Shown: positions 43,101 through 50,767 of the stretch, piece after piece
How positions within the stretch are numbered: the stretch's first letter is position 1
Layout of the letters: each line of letters begins with the position of its first letter
The notes under the pieces: generated by a model
The model's input: only the letters and a program-made list of their open reading frames with translations
What the model was told of the DNA's origin: nothing
Database searches by the model: none
Assembly (NCBI GenBank): GCA_035948315.1
Contig: DASZJG010000073.1
Coordinates: 124,001-188,000 of the forward strand
Source: CAJCJE01 sp035948315
GTDB taxonomy: Bacteria; Actinomycetota; Actinomycetes; Mycobacteriales; Pseudonocardiaceae
DNA length: 64,000 nucleotides
Direction: 5' to 3'
Position numbers and translations under genes: made by a program

Positions 43101-43632
43101 GCTGACCGTGCGCGGCACGACCCCGGGCAGCTACCAGGTGCCGATCACCTTCCGCGCCCCCGGCGCGACCGCCGTGACCGCCACGCTCACCGTGCGCGTG
43201 CACCCGGCGGTCAGCACGACCAACGTCGCGCTGGCCGGCAACGGCACGGTGGCGACCGCGTCCAGCGTCGAGCAGAGCCTGCCGCAGTTCACCCCCGACC
43301 ACGCCATCGACGGCGATCCCACCACCCGCTGGTCGTCCAACTACACCGACGGCGAATGGCTCCAGCTGGCCTTCGCAACGCCGCAGACGATCGGCAAGGT
43401 CGTGCTCCAGTGGGAGGCCGCGCACGCCACCGCCTACCAGATCCAGACCTCGACCGACGGCCAGACCTGGACCACGGCGGCGACCGTGACCAACAGTCCG
43501 GGCGGCACCGAGACCGTCTGGCTGGACGCGCCGACCGCCGCGAAGTACCTGCGCATGCAGGGCGTCAGCCGGGCCACCCAATACGGTTACTCGATCTACG
43601 AGTTCCAGGCGTATCCGGTGGCCCAGGCGTAG
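40192..43632 (+). CDS. Secreted GH84 beta-N-acetylglucosaminidase with two CBM32 domains and a NEW3 domain
   Basis: A 1146-residue secreted enzyme. Signal peptide 1-29 (ALPAQA). An N-terminal GH20b-like domain (30-190) leads to the GH84 barrel, opening with IRGVIEGFYGTPWSDAQR; the catalytic aspartate pair is Asp307-Asp308 in IPLDDISY. A helical region follows, then a CBM32/F5-8 domain (about 660-790), an uncertain sandwich (about 795-900), a NEW3 domain (about 905-1000) and a second CBM32 (about 1010-1146). GH84 enzymes remove beta-linked GlcNAc, or act on hyaluronan or glycoproteins. The ATG at 40192 has GGGAGG upstream. The DasR-like site at its promoter links it to the chitinase. Confidence 0.94.
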   Translation: MHRRRFGTVFTVVAAVGLSMLGGALPAQATPTPTPSRTPLPAVYPVPRSMTAHGPGVLLGNAVGLVTGPASDPDAIAEVRQVVAGAGVRTIDQVADPTTLSPGETAIFVGGADENPPAGPALAALGVPDASALAAEGYVLADGIANGRPVLVLDGKDATGTYYAAQTLRQLVVRHGPLATVPGVRVRDWPTYPIRGVIEGFYGTPWSDAQRMDQFDFYGAHKMNTYVYSPKNDPYLRDQWRDPYPAAQLAALKALVDRADANHVTFTYALSPGLSVCYSSASDEQALVAKFQSLWDIGVRSFAIPLDDISYTTWNCTADATKFGTGGAAAGAAQSYLLNEVQKDFIATHPGSARLEMVPTEYADVAASPYKDTIKAQLDPAVVVEWTGVGVIAPVITPAQAAAAKAVYGHDILVWDNYPVNDYVTNRLLLGPYVGRSPGLTGSLIGITANPMIEPDASKIALFNVADYTWNDAAYDPSASWQASLREFAGSDPQARASLNAFADLEYYSQIDPTQAPALAERIASFWSAWESGDQNAAGRLDGYLQLIQNVPTVLSTKLPNATEFAAETQPWLDSAGTWGQAARAALTMLSDERAGNGAAAAADRAQAKALMAKAGGFTYVGLNGTVNVTVGDGVLDAFIDDALTENERWLGLAGRHVTAMTSMSPYQSNTPDKMVDGDDATYFWSSAPPNPGDYVGVDLGAVEPISHISIHMSKPTSPDDYIHSGVLEYSSDNANWTTVGSFSNTTDIEADVAAGTQARFVRFRDTLTQANWVVVREFTVTSPATAPPTVTGTPAPATGSSVAAAADGAPDTSYVAANAPAAGDALNVALPKARPVQRVLVVGTGSATVAVHDANGWHDIGALRPGYTDLPANNATIDTIRLQWTAGGAAPSIAEVIPWYADVPTATMTLAAPSVDVQVGTSATVNAYLTATEPADVPGLLSASAPSGVTVRPAASGLILPRGSQQTDALTVRGTTPGSYQVPITFRAPGATAVTATLTVRVHPAVSTTNVALAGNGTVATASSVEQSLPQFTPDHAIDGDPTTRWSSNYTDGEWLQLAFATPQTIGKVVLQWEAAHATAYQIQTSTDGQTWTTAATVTNSPGGTETVWLDAPTAAKYLRMQGVSRATQYGYSIYEFQAYPVAQA

Positions 43633-43641
43633 CTTCGAGGT

Positions 43642-43941
43642 ATGGCAGGCAAGAACAAGGCGGCCAACCGGCTCGCCATGGCCGTTGTGGCCGGGCTGAC
43701 CGTGGCCGCGGTCGTCACCGAACTGCGGAAACCGCCCGAGGAACGCGAATGGCACGGCAAGATCGGCGGTTTCGTCCCCTATGACCTGCGCAAGCCCACC
43801 TTCGCCAAGGTGCGCGACCGGGTCTGGGACACCGACAACCCCAACCTGATCGTGCCGCACGCCTTCGGCATCGGCTGGACGCTCAACTTCGGCTCGGCCT
43901 ACACAATGATCACTGCCCGACTCGCCAACCGGGCAGGCTGA
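43642..43941 (+). CDS. DUF5808 small membrane protein
   Basis: A 99-residue protein. One N-terminal hydrophobic helix (about 10-27, LAMAVVAGLTVAAVVTEL) precedes REWHGKIGGFVPYDLRKPT and a C-terminal HAFGIGWTLNFG, the DUF5808 signature of actinobacteria. Function unknown; often encoded singly or near transport genes. It follows the GH84 stop by nine bases and may be co-transcribed with it. Confidence 0.85.
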   Translation: MAGKNKAANRLAMAVVAGLTVAAVVTELRKPPEEREWHGKIGGFVPYDLRKPTFAKVRDRVWDTDNPNLIVPHAFGIGWTLNFGSAYTMITARLANRAG

Positions 43942-43963
43942 CGAGTCGGTAGCTCTCGGGCGA

Positions 43964-45292
43964 TCAGGCCGCGACGGCCCGGATGAGGCGGGTTTCGCCG
44001 GGGCGCAGGGTCGCGCTGTAGGTCCCGCTCACCGTGCCACCGGACTTTCCTGCCCACAGGTCGGTGACGGTGGCCTTGCCGCTGCCGATGCCGGCCGAGG
44101 TCAGCGACACCGACACGGTGGCCGATGCGGTGGTGCTCGTGTTGAACAACGCGATCACCACCGCGCCGGAACTCTCCTTCTTGGCGAACACCTGGCCGCT
44201 GCCGCTGTCCACGATGCGCTTGGCGGCGATGGCGTCCTGGTCGACGCCGAGCACGGCGTCATTGGTGAGCATGGCCAGGTCGGTCGCGTCGAGGTGGGTG
44301 AGGTCGGTGCCGAGCAGCAGCGGCGCGGACGCCATCGACCACAGGGTCAGCGCGGTGCGGCGCTGGTCGGTGGTGATGCCGTCGTTGCCGCCGTTGCCGA
44401 TCTCCGTCGAGTCCAGATCGTTCCAGCCGCCCGGCGCGGCATAGGGCTGCCAGGACGCGGCCTGGTTGAACCGGCTGGACACGTGCGCGAAGTTGGTCAG
44501 CGGGTAGGAGGCGCCGCCCGAACCGCAGTAGCACTCGATGTCGCCGCTGGTGCGCCAACTGTTCGCGGTCCGCGCCCAGGTTGTTGCGCTGCCGATGGCC
44601 AGGTTGTTGGACAGCGCGAAATCGATCGCCCTGCCGCTGTTGCGCAGCGCCGAGGACCAGGCGGTGACGTCCGGGACGTCCGAGGTGCCGACGCCGTCGA
44701 TCTTGAGATAGTCCACGCCCCAGGACGCGAACTGCTGCGCCCACGAGTTGACGAACGCCTGCGCGCCCGGCTTCGAGTAGTCGATGCCGTACATGTGCTT
44801 GCAGTTGTAGTTCTTCTCGCTGACCGAGGTCTTCGCGATGTCCTTGGCGTGGTAGGCGGTTCCGGCGATCGGCGTGTTGGCCAGCACCGCGTTCTCGGCG
44901 ATGCCGGGCGTGACGTAGAGGCCGAACTTGAGGCCGTCCGCGTGCACGTGGTCGGCGACCGCCTTGATGCCACCGGGGAACTTGCCGGTGTTGGCTACCC
45001 AGCGGCCGTTGCCGTCGACCTCGGGACCGGTGCCGTTGCAGGCCATCCAGAAGTCGTCCACGTTGACGTAGACGAAGCCGTGAGTGCTCAGTCCGCTGCT
45101 CTTCATCGCGTCGGCCTGTGCGTCGATCACCGCGGCGGTGGGGTTGTGCCGGACGAAACTCCAACTGCTCCAGCCCATCGCGGGCGTTCTGGCCACCCCG
45201 TTGTCCTCGGCCTGGGCGGGTTGCGCGACCGCGGCACCCACCAGGACCGACGCGAGCAGCGCCGCGAAAGCACTGACCCGTAAGCGATTCAT
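43964..45292 (-). CDS. Secreted GH27 alpha-galactosidase
   Basis: A 442-residue secreted enzyme. Signal peptide 1-28 (AQPAQA). Barrel hallmarks: ARTPAMGWSSWSF (35-47), VNVDDFWM, nucleophile Asp199 in YLKIDGVG and acid/base Asp251 in RTSGDIE. A C-terminal beta-sandwich (about 360-442) closes the protein. It hydrolyses terminal alpha-galactosyl residues; some members act on beta-L-arabinopyranosides. The ATG at 45292 has GGAGG five bases upstream. A DasR-like site lies 86 bases upstream in the region shared with the divergent DUF1684 gene. Confidence 0.94.
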   Translation of the reverse strand: MNRLRVSAFAALLASVLVGAAVAQPAQAEDNGVARTPAMGWSSWSFVRHNPTAAVIDAQADAMKSSGLSTHGFVYVNVDDFWMACNGTGPEVDGNGRWVANTGKFPGGIKAVADHVHADGLKFGLYVTPGIAENAVLANTPIAGTAYHAKDIAKTSVSEKNYNCKHMYGIDYSKPGAQAFVNSWAQQFASWGVDYLKIDGVGTSDVPDVTAWSSALRNSGRAIDFALSNNLAIGSATTWARTANSWRTSGDIECYCGSGGASYPLTNFAHVSSRFNQAASWQPYAAPGGWNDLDSTEIGNGGNDGITTDQRRTALTLWSMASAPLLLGTDLTHLDATDLAMLTNDAVLGVDQDAIAAKRIVDSGSGQVFAKKESSGAVVIALFNTSTTASATVSVSLTSAGIGSGKATVTDLWAGKSGGTVSGTYSATLRPGETRLIRAVAA

Positions 45293-45376
45293 GCTGACCT
45301 CCACTGGGTACGTCCAAGGATCGGACCAGTGCGCCAGCTGGTTCGTGAACTGTCTTGTTCGGGTTTGTTCGATTAT

Positions 45377-45390
45377 GTGGTCTACACCAC
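45377..45390 (-). promoter_or_regulatory. DasR (dre)-like operator upstream of the alpha-galactosidase
   Basis: GTGGTCTACACCAC is a 14-base inverted repeat whose core TGGTCTACACCA matches 11 of 12 dre bases. CATAAT on the GH27 strand abuts it and may be the -10 box. It lies between the divergent GH27 and DUF1684 genes. Confidence 0.6.
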
Positions 45391-45516
45391 GTGCCGAGCT
45401 CGGTCAACATTCACAGTTGTCCGACGAGGTCAACATCCGAGAAAAAGTCGTATTCTGGTCGGCTGCGCATCGCCATGATCGCAACGCCCCATCCGCAGCG
45501 GAACGGACGGACCCAC

Positions 45517-46317
45517 ATGACGACAGGCGTCGAGGAGGCACTCGCCGAGCACTGGGCATGGTGGCGTGCCGAGCGCGAGGAGAGGTTGCGCCAACCGCAC
45601 GGCTGGCTCAGTCTCACCGGGCTGCACTGGCTGACCGACGAACCCGGTACCTTCCCCGGCGTGCCCGGTTCGTGGCGCGCGTATCAGGGTCGGGCCGAGG
45701 TGACCGCGACCGCGTCGGAGCGACTGGTCGTGCATGGCCGGGTGTTGAACGGCACCGACAGCATCACGGTGCCGGACGACGACGCGGCCACCTTCGCTGA
45801 GTTCGGCGAGGTGGCCGTCGAGGTGATCGTGCGCGGCGGCCGCTACGGCATCCGGGTCCGCGATCCGCATTCGCCGGTGCGTGAGGGCTTCACCGGCGTG
45901 CCGACCTTCCCACTGCGCGCGGACTGGGTGATCACCGCGCACCTGCACCGGTATCCGACACCGAGAGACGTCCGGATCGACACCGCGCAGCAGGGCCTGA
46001 CCGGCATCGAGTCCGCGATCGGCGAGCTGCGCTTCACCGCGGCGGGCGCCGAGCACTCGCTGGTCGCCTTCGCCGCCGACGACGGCATCACGGTCCTGTT
46101 CACCGACGCGACCAGCGGCCGGACCACCTCGGCCTGGCGCGCGCTGTGGGCCGAGGTCACGCCTGGCGCCAACACCGTGCACCTGGACTTCAACCGGGCG
46201 GTGAACATGCCCAGCGCCTTCTCGGAGTACGGGACCTGCCCGAAACCACCCGCCGGCAACGCGTTGAGCGTCGCGGTGGAGGCGGGCGAGAAGATCCCGA
46301 CCGGACCGCTGGGGTAA
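45517..46317 (+). CDS. DUF1684 domain protein
   Basis: A 266-residue cytoplasmic protein of family DUF1684: WWRAEREERLRQPHGWLSLT at the N-terminus, YGIRVRDPHSPVREGFTGV in the middle, and VHLDFNRAVNMPSAFSEYGT with CPKPPAGN near the end. The family is common in soil bacteria and has no assigned reaction. The start at 45517 fits the family N-terminus, although the ribosome binding site is weak; ATG 45475 is in frame. Divergent from the alpha-galactosidase. Confidence 0.85.
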   Translation: MTTGVEEALAEHWAWWRAEREERLRQPHGWLSLTGLHWLTDEPGTFPGVPGSWRAYQGRAEVTATASERLVVHGRVLNGTDSITVPDDDAATFAEFGEVAVEVIVRGGRYGIRVRDPHSPVREGFTGVPTFPLRADWVITAHLHRYPTPRDVRIDTAQQGLTGIESAIGELRFTAAGAEHSLVAFAADDGITVLFTDATSGRTTSAWRALWAEVTPGANTVHLDFNRAVNMPSAFSEYGTCPKPPAGNALSVAVEAGEKIPTGPLG

Positions 46318-46319
46318 TG

Positions 46320-46362
46320 GCAACGGCCGCCGCGCGGTACCAGGGCGCGCGGCGGCCGTTGC
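46320..46362. terminator. Bidirectional terminator between DUF1684 and nitroreductase genes
   Basis: Perfect 17-base stem, GCAACGGCCGCCGCGCG / CGCGCGGCGGCCGTTGC, with a 9-base loop, lying between the two convergent stops (46317 and 46379). Confidence 0.9.
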
Positions 46363-46378
46363 TCTCCCGCTCGCGCGG

Positions 46379-46852
46379 TCACTTCTGCTTGTCGATGTCG
46401 ATCTTGAAGATCGGGTAGCCGGGCGCGATGCGCAGCAGTTCCTCGTCGGAAGCCTTGGCGTCGACCCCGTCGAAGAACACGCCGACCTCGAACTTCCAGC
46501 GCTTGAGGTAGGCCCGCAGGATGGCAGGCTTGACCTCGTCCGGCAGCTCGGTCGGGGTGAACACCTCGGTCCGGCGGCCGACCCGCAGCTGGCCGGTGCC
46601 GGCGATGCGCAGGTTGCGCACCCACTGGGTCTGGCCGCGCGGCGCGACCAGGTACTTGGTGCCGTCGATGGTGAGCAGGTTGACCGGGGTGGAGCGCAGT
46701 TCGCCGCTCTTGCGACCCCGTACGTAGAGCACCCGGCTGCCCAGCACGCTGATGCCCAGCTTGGTCAGGCTCGCGACCATGCGGTTGAAGACCTGCGTGC
46801 TGTTGCCGGCGCCGAGGTAGCGGTCGGGGTTGTTGATGTCCGCGTTGCCCAT
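46379..46852 (-). CDS. F420-dependent (Ddn-type) nitroreductase family protein
   Basis: A 157-residue split-barrel flavin/deazaflavin oxidoreductase. YVRGRKSGELRSTPVNLL followed by YLVAPRGQTQWVRNLR is the Ddn/F420H2-dependent quinone reductase signature. Such enzymes reduce quinones or nitro compounds using F420H2, which fits an actinomycete. The ATG at 46852 has AAGGAGC seven bases upstream. Divergent from a TetR regulator, whose palindromes in the gap indicate control by it. Confidence 0.9.
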   Translation of the reverse strand: MGNADINNPDRYLGAGNSTQVFNRMVASLTKLGISVLGSRVLYVRGRKSGELRSTPVNLLTIDGTKYLVAPRGQTQWVRNLRIAGTGQLRVGRRTEVFTPTELPDEVKPAILRAYLKRWKFEVGVFFDGVDAKASDEELLRIAPGYPIFKIDIDKQK

Positions 46853-46879
46853 GATCTGCTCCTTGTTCCGAGTCTTTGG

Positions 46880-46945
46880 GAGAGCACCGCTCTCGTTGTT
46901 GTTCAGTGAACACACTCGGCCGATCCACGTCAAGAGCACTGCTCT
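46880..46945. promoter_or_regulatory. Candidate TetR operators between the nitroreductase and TetR genes
   Basis: Two related palindromes: GAGAGCACCGCTCTC (46880-46894) and AGAGCACTGCTCT (46933-46945). Both carry AGAGC / GCTCT arms. A further half-like GCTCTC occurs at about 46960. They flank the divergent promoters, as expected for sites of the adjacent TetR. Confidence 0.7.
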
Positions 46946-46986
46946 CTTATTTGTGCATCGCTCTCTTAAGTGGCATCCTAGAGGAC

Positions 46987-47706
46987 ATGAACGCAAGCCG
47001 CACCGCACGTGACCGGGCCAGGGCCGAACTGACCAGGGAGATCAAGGACGAGGCCCGACGCCAGCTCGCGACGGGCGGCGCCGACGGACTGTCCCTGCGC
47101 GCGGTGTCCAGAGCACTGGGCATGGTGTCCTCGGCGCTCTACCGCTACTTCCCCAGCCGCGACGAGTTGCTCACCGCGCTGATCATCGATGCCTACGACT
47201 CGCTCGGCGACCAGGTCGCCGCCGCCGATCCGGGCCCGGACGCGCCCGCCCGCGAGCGCTGGCGCGCGGTGTGCGCCAAGGTGCGGGAGTGGGCACTGGC
47301 CAACCGCAACGAGTACGCGCTGATCTACGGTTCGCCGATCCCCGGCTACCAGGCGCCGCAGACCACGGTCCAACCCGGCACGCGGGTGTCGCTGCTGCTG
47401 GTCGGGATCGTGCTCGACGGCTGGCGCGCGGGCCAGGTGTCCGAACCGGACAAAGCGCCGACCCTGCCAACGGAACTGGCCGAGGAACTCGACCGGCTCG
47501 GCAAGCTGATTGACGCCGACCTGCCGCCTGCTGTCCTGGCCAGGATGCTGATCGCCTGGATGCAACTGTTCGGCATGGTCGGCTTCGAACTGTTCGGCCA
47601 ACTCGTGGGCGTGGTCGACCCGAGTGGGTACTTCTTCGGCCACGCCGTCGACGAGATGGCCACCTTCATCGGTTTCGACGGCACAATCGGGGCCGAGCAC
47701 CGCTAG
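46987..47706 (+). CDS. TetR/AcrR-family regulator with WHG-type C-terminal domain
   Basis: A 239-residue regulator. DNA-binding helices span about 20-65: LSLRAVSRALGMVSSALYRY is the recognition segment and FPSRDELLTALI follows. The C-terminal domain, with WRAVCAKVREWALANRNEYA and LIYGSPIPGY, is the WHG/TetR_C group found in many actinobacterial repressors. The ATG at 46987 has AGAGGAC upstream. Likely represses itself and the divergent F420-dependent nitroreductase gene. Confidence 0.9.
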   Translation: MNASRTARDRARAELTREIKDEARRQLATGGADGLSLRAVSRALGMVSSALYRYFPSRDELLTALIIDAYDSLGDQVAAADPGPDAPARERWRAVCAKVREWALANRNEYALIYGSPIPGYQAPQTTVQPGTRVSLLLVGIVLDGWRAGQVSEPDKAPTLPTELAEELDRLGKLIDADLPPAVLARMLIAWMQLFGMVGFELFGQLVGVVDPSGYFFGHAVDEMATFIGFDGTIGAEHR

Positions 47707-47853
47707 AACTGTTAGAAATTTTCCTACTCAGGCGAGATTTGGGTTACGGTTGTTGACCGGAGCTGGATCTTCACGGGAACGGTGCACGTACCCCAGGCGT
47801 CCTAGCCAAGGTGCGAGCACATCAGTCGGGGAATGTCTCGCGAGGAGGGCCTC

Positions 47854-48981
47854 TTGAGCAAGACCGTGTTTCAGCACTGGGTTCGCTGGCTGGCTTCGGC
47901 CGCCGCCACACTCGTGACCTTCGGCGTCGCGCCGCATGTGGCCGCACCGCCGGCACCGGCGCCCGCCGCCGTGCAAAGCCTGACACCGCAGCAGTTAGCC
48001 GGCCAGCGTGTCATCTACTCCTATTCCGGACTTACCGTGCCAAGCACGCTGATCCAGCGGATCGAGGCGGGCGAAGCCGCTGGCGTGATCTTCTTCGGCG
48101 GCAACATCTCCAGCGACAACCAGATCTCCGGAGTGGTCGAGCAGCTGGTGCAGGCGAACGCGCAGAGCCCGGTCAAGGAACCGCTGCTGCTCATGACCGA
48201 CCAGGAGGGCGGCGAGGTTCGCAGGCTGCCGGGCGAGCCGACCCAGTCGGAGAAGCAGATCGGCGCGTCGAGCGACCCGAGCGGCGAGGCCGCCACCGCG
48301 GGCCAGGGCGCCGGGGTGAACCTGGCCAGCGTCGGCATGAACCTCAATCTCGCGCCCGTGCTGGACGTCTACCGCACCCCCGGTGACTTCGACGACCAGT
48401 ACCAGCGCTCGTACAGCACCAACCCGAACGTCGCTGGTGCGGCGGGCGCCGCGTTCGTCACCGCGCAGCAGCAGACCGGCGTCGCCGCGACCGTCAAGCA
48501 CTTCCCCGGTCTCGGTGCGGCAACTGCCAGCGAGAACACCGACAACGTGCCGGTCACGCTGAACGTGTCCGCATCGGACCTGCGCAACATCGACGAACTG
48601 CCCTACACGTCGGCCATCTCGGCGGGCGTCAAGCTGGTCATGGCCTCCTGGGCGATCTACCCAGCCCTTGACCCGACCTACCCGGCCGGTCTGTCCTCCA
48701 CGATCATCCAGGGCGAACTGCGCGGTCGGCTCGGCTTTACGGGCGTGACCATCACCGACTCGCTCGGCGCCGGCGCGTTGCAGAACTTCGGTTCGACCGG
48801 ACAGCGCGCGGTCTCCGCCGCATCGGCCGGCATGGACCTGATCCTGTGCGCGTCCGGCACGGTCAGCCAGGGCGATGACGCGGAGAGCGGCATGGTCACC
48901 GCGCTGGCCAACGGTCAGCTCAGCCAGTCCGCCTTCACCGCGTCGGTCAACCGCATCGCCGCACTGCGCAACAGTTTGTGA
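47854..48981 (+). CDS. Secreted GH3 beta-N-acetylhexosaminidase-like protein
   Basis: A 375-residue protein with an N-terminal signal peptide or anchor (to about residue 32, VAAPPAPAPAA) and one GH3 N-terminal barrel. GVIFFGGNI and LMTDQEGGEVRRLPG are typical of NagZ-type enzymes; Asp302 in ITDSLGAGA is the expected nucleophile. KHFPGLG is present, but the His-containing DSH-type acid/base loop of E. coli NagZ is replaced by ASENTDN, so the acid/base is unclear. The TTG at 47854, with GAGGAGGG upstream, is preferred to the ATG at 47833. It may trim chitin oligomers or peptidoglycan. No DasR-like site was seen upstream. Confidence 0.87.
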   Translation: MSKTVFQHWVRWLASAAATLVTFGVAPHVAAPPAPAPAAVQSLTPQQLAGQRVIYSYSGLTVPSTLIQRIEAGEAAGVIFFGGNISSDNQISGVVEQLVQANAQSPVKEPLLLMTDQEGGEVRRLPGEPTQSEKQIGASSDPSGEAATAGQGAGVNLASVGMNLNLAPVLDVYRTPGDFDDQYQRSYSTNPNVAGAAGAAFVTAQQQTGVAATVKHFPGLGAATASENTDNVPVTLNVSASDLRNIDELPYTSAISAGVKLVMASWAIYPALDPTYPAGLSSTIIQGELRGRLGFTGVTITDSLGAGALQNFGSTGQRAVSAASAGMDLILCASGTVSQGDDAESGMVTALANGQLSQSAFTASVNRIAALRNSL

Positions 48982-48996
48982 GCCGACGGCGGCCAG

Positions 48997-50004
48997 TCAG
49001 CGGAACGCGCCACTATAGGCGTTGAGCGCTGGCTGGCCGCCGAGGTGCGCGTAGAGCACATTGGACTCGGGCGCGATCGTGCCATCCCGAACCAGATCGA
49101 TCAGACCCGCCATGGACTTGCCCTCATAGACCGGGTCCAGGATGACGCCCTCCAGCGAACCGACCAGCCGAATCGCGTCCACTGTGGACTGAACAGGAAT
49201 GCCGTACTTCTCGCCCGCCCAGCCGGGCAGCACGGTGATCTCCTCGTCGGCCAGCTCGCGGCCAAGGCCGATCAGGTCAGCCGTCGACCTGGCGATCTTG
49301 CCGACCTGCGCACGGGTCGCGTCGATCTTGGCCGATCCGTCGATGCCGAGCACGCTGCGCGGCCGCGCCTGACCGGCGAAGCCGGCGATCATGCCGGCCT
49401 GCGTGCTGCCGGTCACCGCGCACACCACGATGGTGTCGAAGAAGACGCCGAGCTGTTCCTCCTGGACCGCGACCTCGTCCGCCCACTGCGCGAACCCGAG
49501 GCCGCCGAGCGGATGGTCGGACGCGCCGGCCGGGATCGCATAGGGCTTGCCGCCGGCAGCGCGCACGTCGTCGATCGCGCCCTGCCAGCTGTCCTTGACG
49601 CCGATGCCGAACTCGGCGTCCACCAGGCGAACTTCGGCGCCCATCAGTCGGGACAGCAGGATGTTGCCGACCTTGTCGTTGATCGAATCCGGCCATTCGA
49701 CCCAACTCTCCTGCACCAGCACCGCCTTCAGGCCGAGCTTGGCCGCGACGGCCGCGACCTGCCTGGTGTGGTTGGACTGCACGCCGCCGATGGTCACCAG
49801 CGTGTCCGCGCCCTGCCGCAACGCCTCCGGCACCAGGTACTCCAGCTTGCGGGTCTTGTTGCCGCCGAAGGCGAGCCCGCTGTTGCAGTCCTCGCGCTTG
49901 GCCCAGATCCGAGCGCCGCCAAGGTGTTCGGTGAGCCGGTCCAGCGGATGAATAGGGCTGGGGCCGAACAGCAGCGGATAACGGTCGAAATCGGCGATGG
50001 ACAC
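48997..50004 (-). CDS. acdS: 1-aminocyclopropane-1-carboxylate (ACC) deaminase
   Basis: A 335-residue PLP enzyme. Lys50 in FGGNKTRKLEYL binds PLP, and Ser77 lies in GGVQSNHTRQ. Glu294 (DPVYEGKS) and Leu321 (YAHLGGQPAL) match the residues that separate true ACC deaminases from the D-cysteine desulfhydrase homologues. It converts the ethylene precursor ACC to 2-oxobutyrate and ammonia, a plant-associated trait. Its GTG overlaps the stop of the GntR gene by one base (TAGTG), so the regulator and enzyme form one operon. No leucine-responsive regulator, as seen in proteobacterial acdS loci, is present. Confidence 0.95.
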   Translation of the reverse strand: MSIADFDRYPLLFGPSPIHPLDRLTEHLGGARIWAKREDCNSGLAFGGNKTRKLEYLVPEALRQGADTLVTIGGVQSNHTRQVAAVAAKLGLKAVLVQESWVEWPDSINDKVGNILLSRLMGAEVRLVDAEFGIGVKDSWQGAIDDVRAAGGKPYAIPAGASDHPLGGLGFAQWADEVAVQEEQLGVFFDTIVVCAVTGSTQAGMIAGFAGQARPRSVLGIDGSAKIDATRAQVGKIARSTADLIGLGRELADEEITVLPGWAGEKYGIPVQSTVDAIRLVGSLEGVILDPVYEGKSMAGLIDLVRDGTIAPESNVLYAHLGGQPALNAYSGAFR

Positions 50005-50660
50005 TATGCCTCCTTGAGGACGGGCGTGAGGGTGAGCCAGTTCGCGCGGGCCATGGCCGCCGCCGCTTCGGCGTCACCTGCCGCGCAGAGTTCGATGATC
50101 CGGTCGTGCTGCGCGATCGAGTCGCGGCCGGACAGCGAGCCGAACCGCAGCCGCTCCACCCGCCGCAGCACCGGCGTGAACTGATCGAGCACGCCGCGCA
50201 CCGCGTGATTCGCGCACACGTCCACCGCGACCGCGTGAAACGCGTCATCCGCGGCGAGCGCCGCGTCCACGTCCATCCGATGCAGGGCGTCGGCGAAACG
50301 CTCGTTGGCCGCGCGCATGGCCGCGATGTCGGCAGGCCCGAGATCGGGCGTTGCCTCGCGCACCGCGAGTTCGTGCATGGCCGCGGTGACCGACTGAGCC
50401 TCGTGCACCGCGCGCACGTCAACCGGGCTGACGATGGTGTGCCGGCCCGGCTTCGTCCGCACCAGCCCGGCCCGTTCGAGCCGGGCGAGTGCCTCCCGGA
50501 TCGGCGTGCGGCTGACCCCGAGCCACGCGCTGAGTTCCGGATCGTTGAGCCGCTCCCCCGGCGCCAGCGTGCCGTCCACGATCGCGTCGCGGATCGCGCG
50601 ATACGCGTCGTCGCGCAACAGCGATCGGCTGACGAGCCCCTGAGCACCTGGAACCGGCAT
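50004..50660 (-). CDS. GntR/FadR-family regulator of the ACC deaminase operon
   Basis: A 218-residue regulator. The winged helix (about 15-75) has LLRDDAYRAIRDAIVDGTLA and LGVSRTPIREALARLE, the GntR signature. The C-terminal FCD-type domain (about 85-215) is helical, with HRMDVDAALAADDAFHAVAV and a His-containing metal/ligand pocket. The ATG at 50660 coincides with the end of the palindrome TGCAATATATTGCA, and a promoter placed over it would give a nearly leaderless mRNA. The ATG at 50696 is upstream but would overlap the promoter. It is the first gene of the acdS operon, and ACC is a natural candidate for its inducer. Confidence 0.88.
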   Translation of the reverse strand: MPVPGAQGLVSRSLLRDDAYRAIRDAIVDGTLAPGERLNDPELSAWLGVSRTPIREALARLERAGLVRTKPGRHTIVSPVDVRAVHEAQSVTAAMHELAVREATPDLGPADIAAMRAANERFADALHRMDVDAALAADDAFHAVAVDVCANHAVRGVLDQFTPVLRRVERLRFGSLSGRDSIAQHDRIIELCAAGDAEAAAAMARANWLTLTPVLKEA

Positions 50661-50696
50661 GCAATATATTGCACATTGCCGCAAGGCGTTCGTCAA
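50660..50696 (-). promoter_or_regulatory. Promoter and palindromic operator of the gntR-acdS operon
   Basis: TTGACG (50696-50691) and TGCAAT (50673-50668), 17 bases apart, on the gene strand. The -10 box is the left arm of the perfect 14-base palindrome TGCAATATATTGCA (50660-50673), whose last base is the A of the start codon. Autorepression and leaderless transcription are inferred. Confidence 0.65.
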
Positions 50697-50767
50697 GCTC
50701 GGAGACGCGGAAGGGCGGCGCAGCCAACTTGGCCACGCCGCCCGAAGCCCAATATCAGCCGCGCGGC

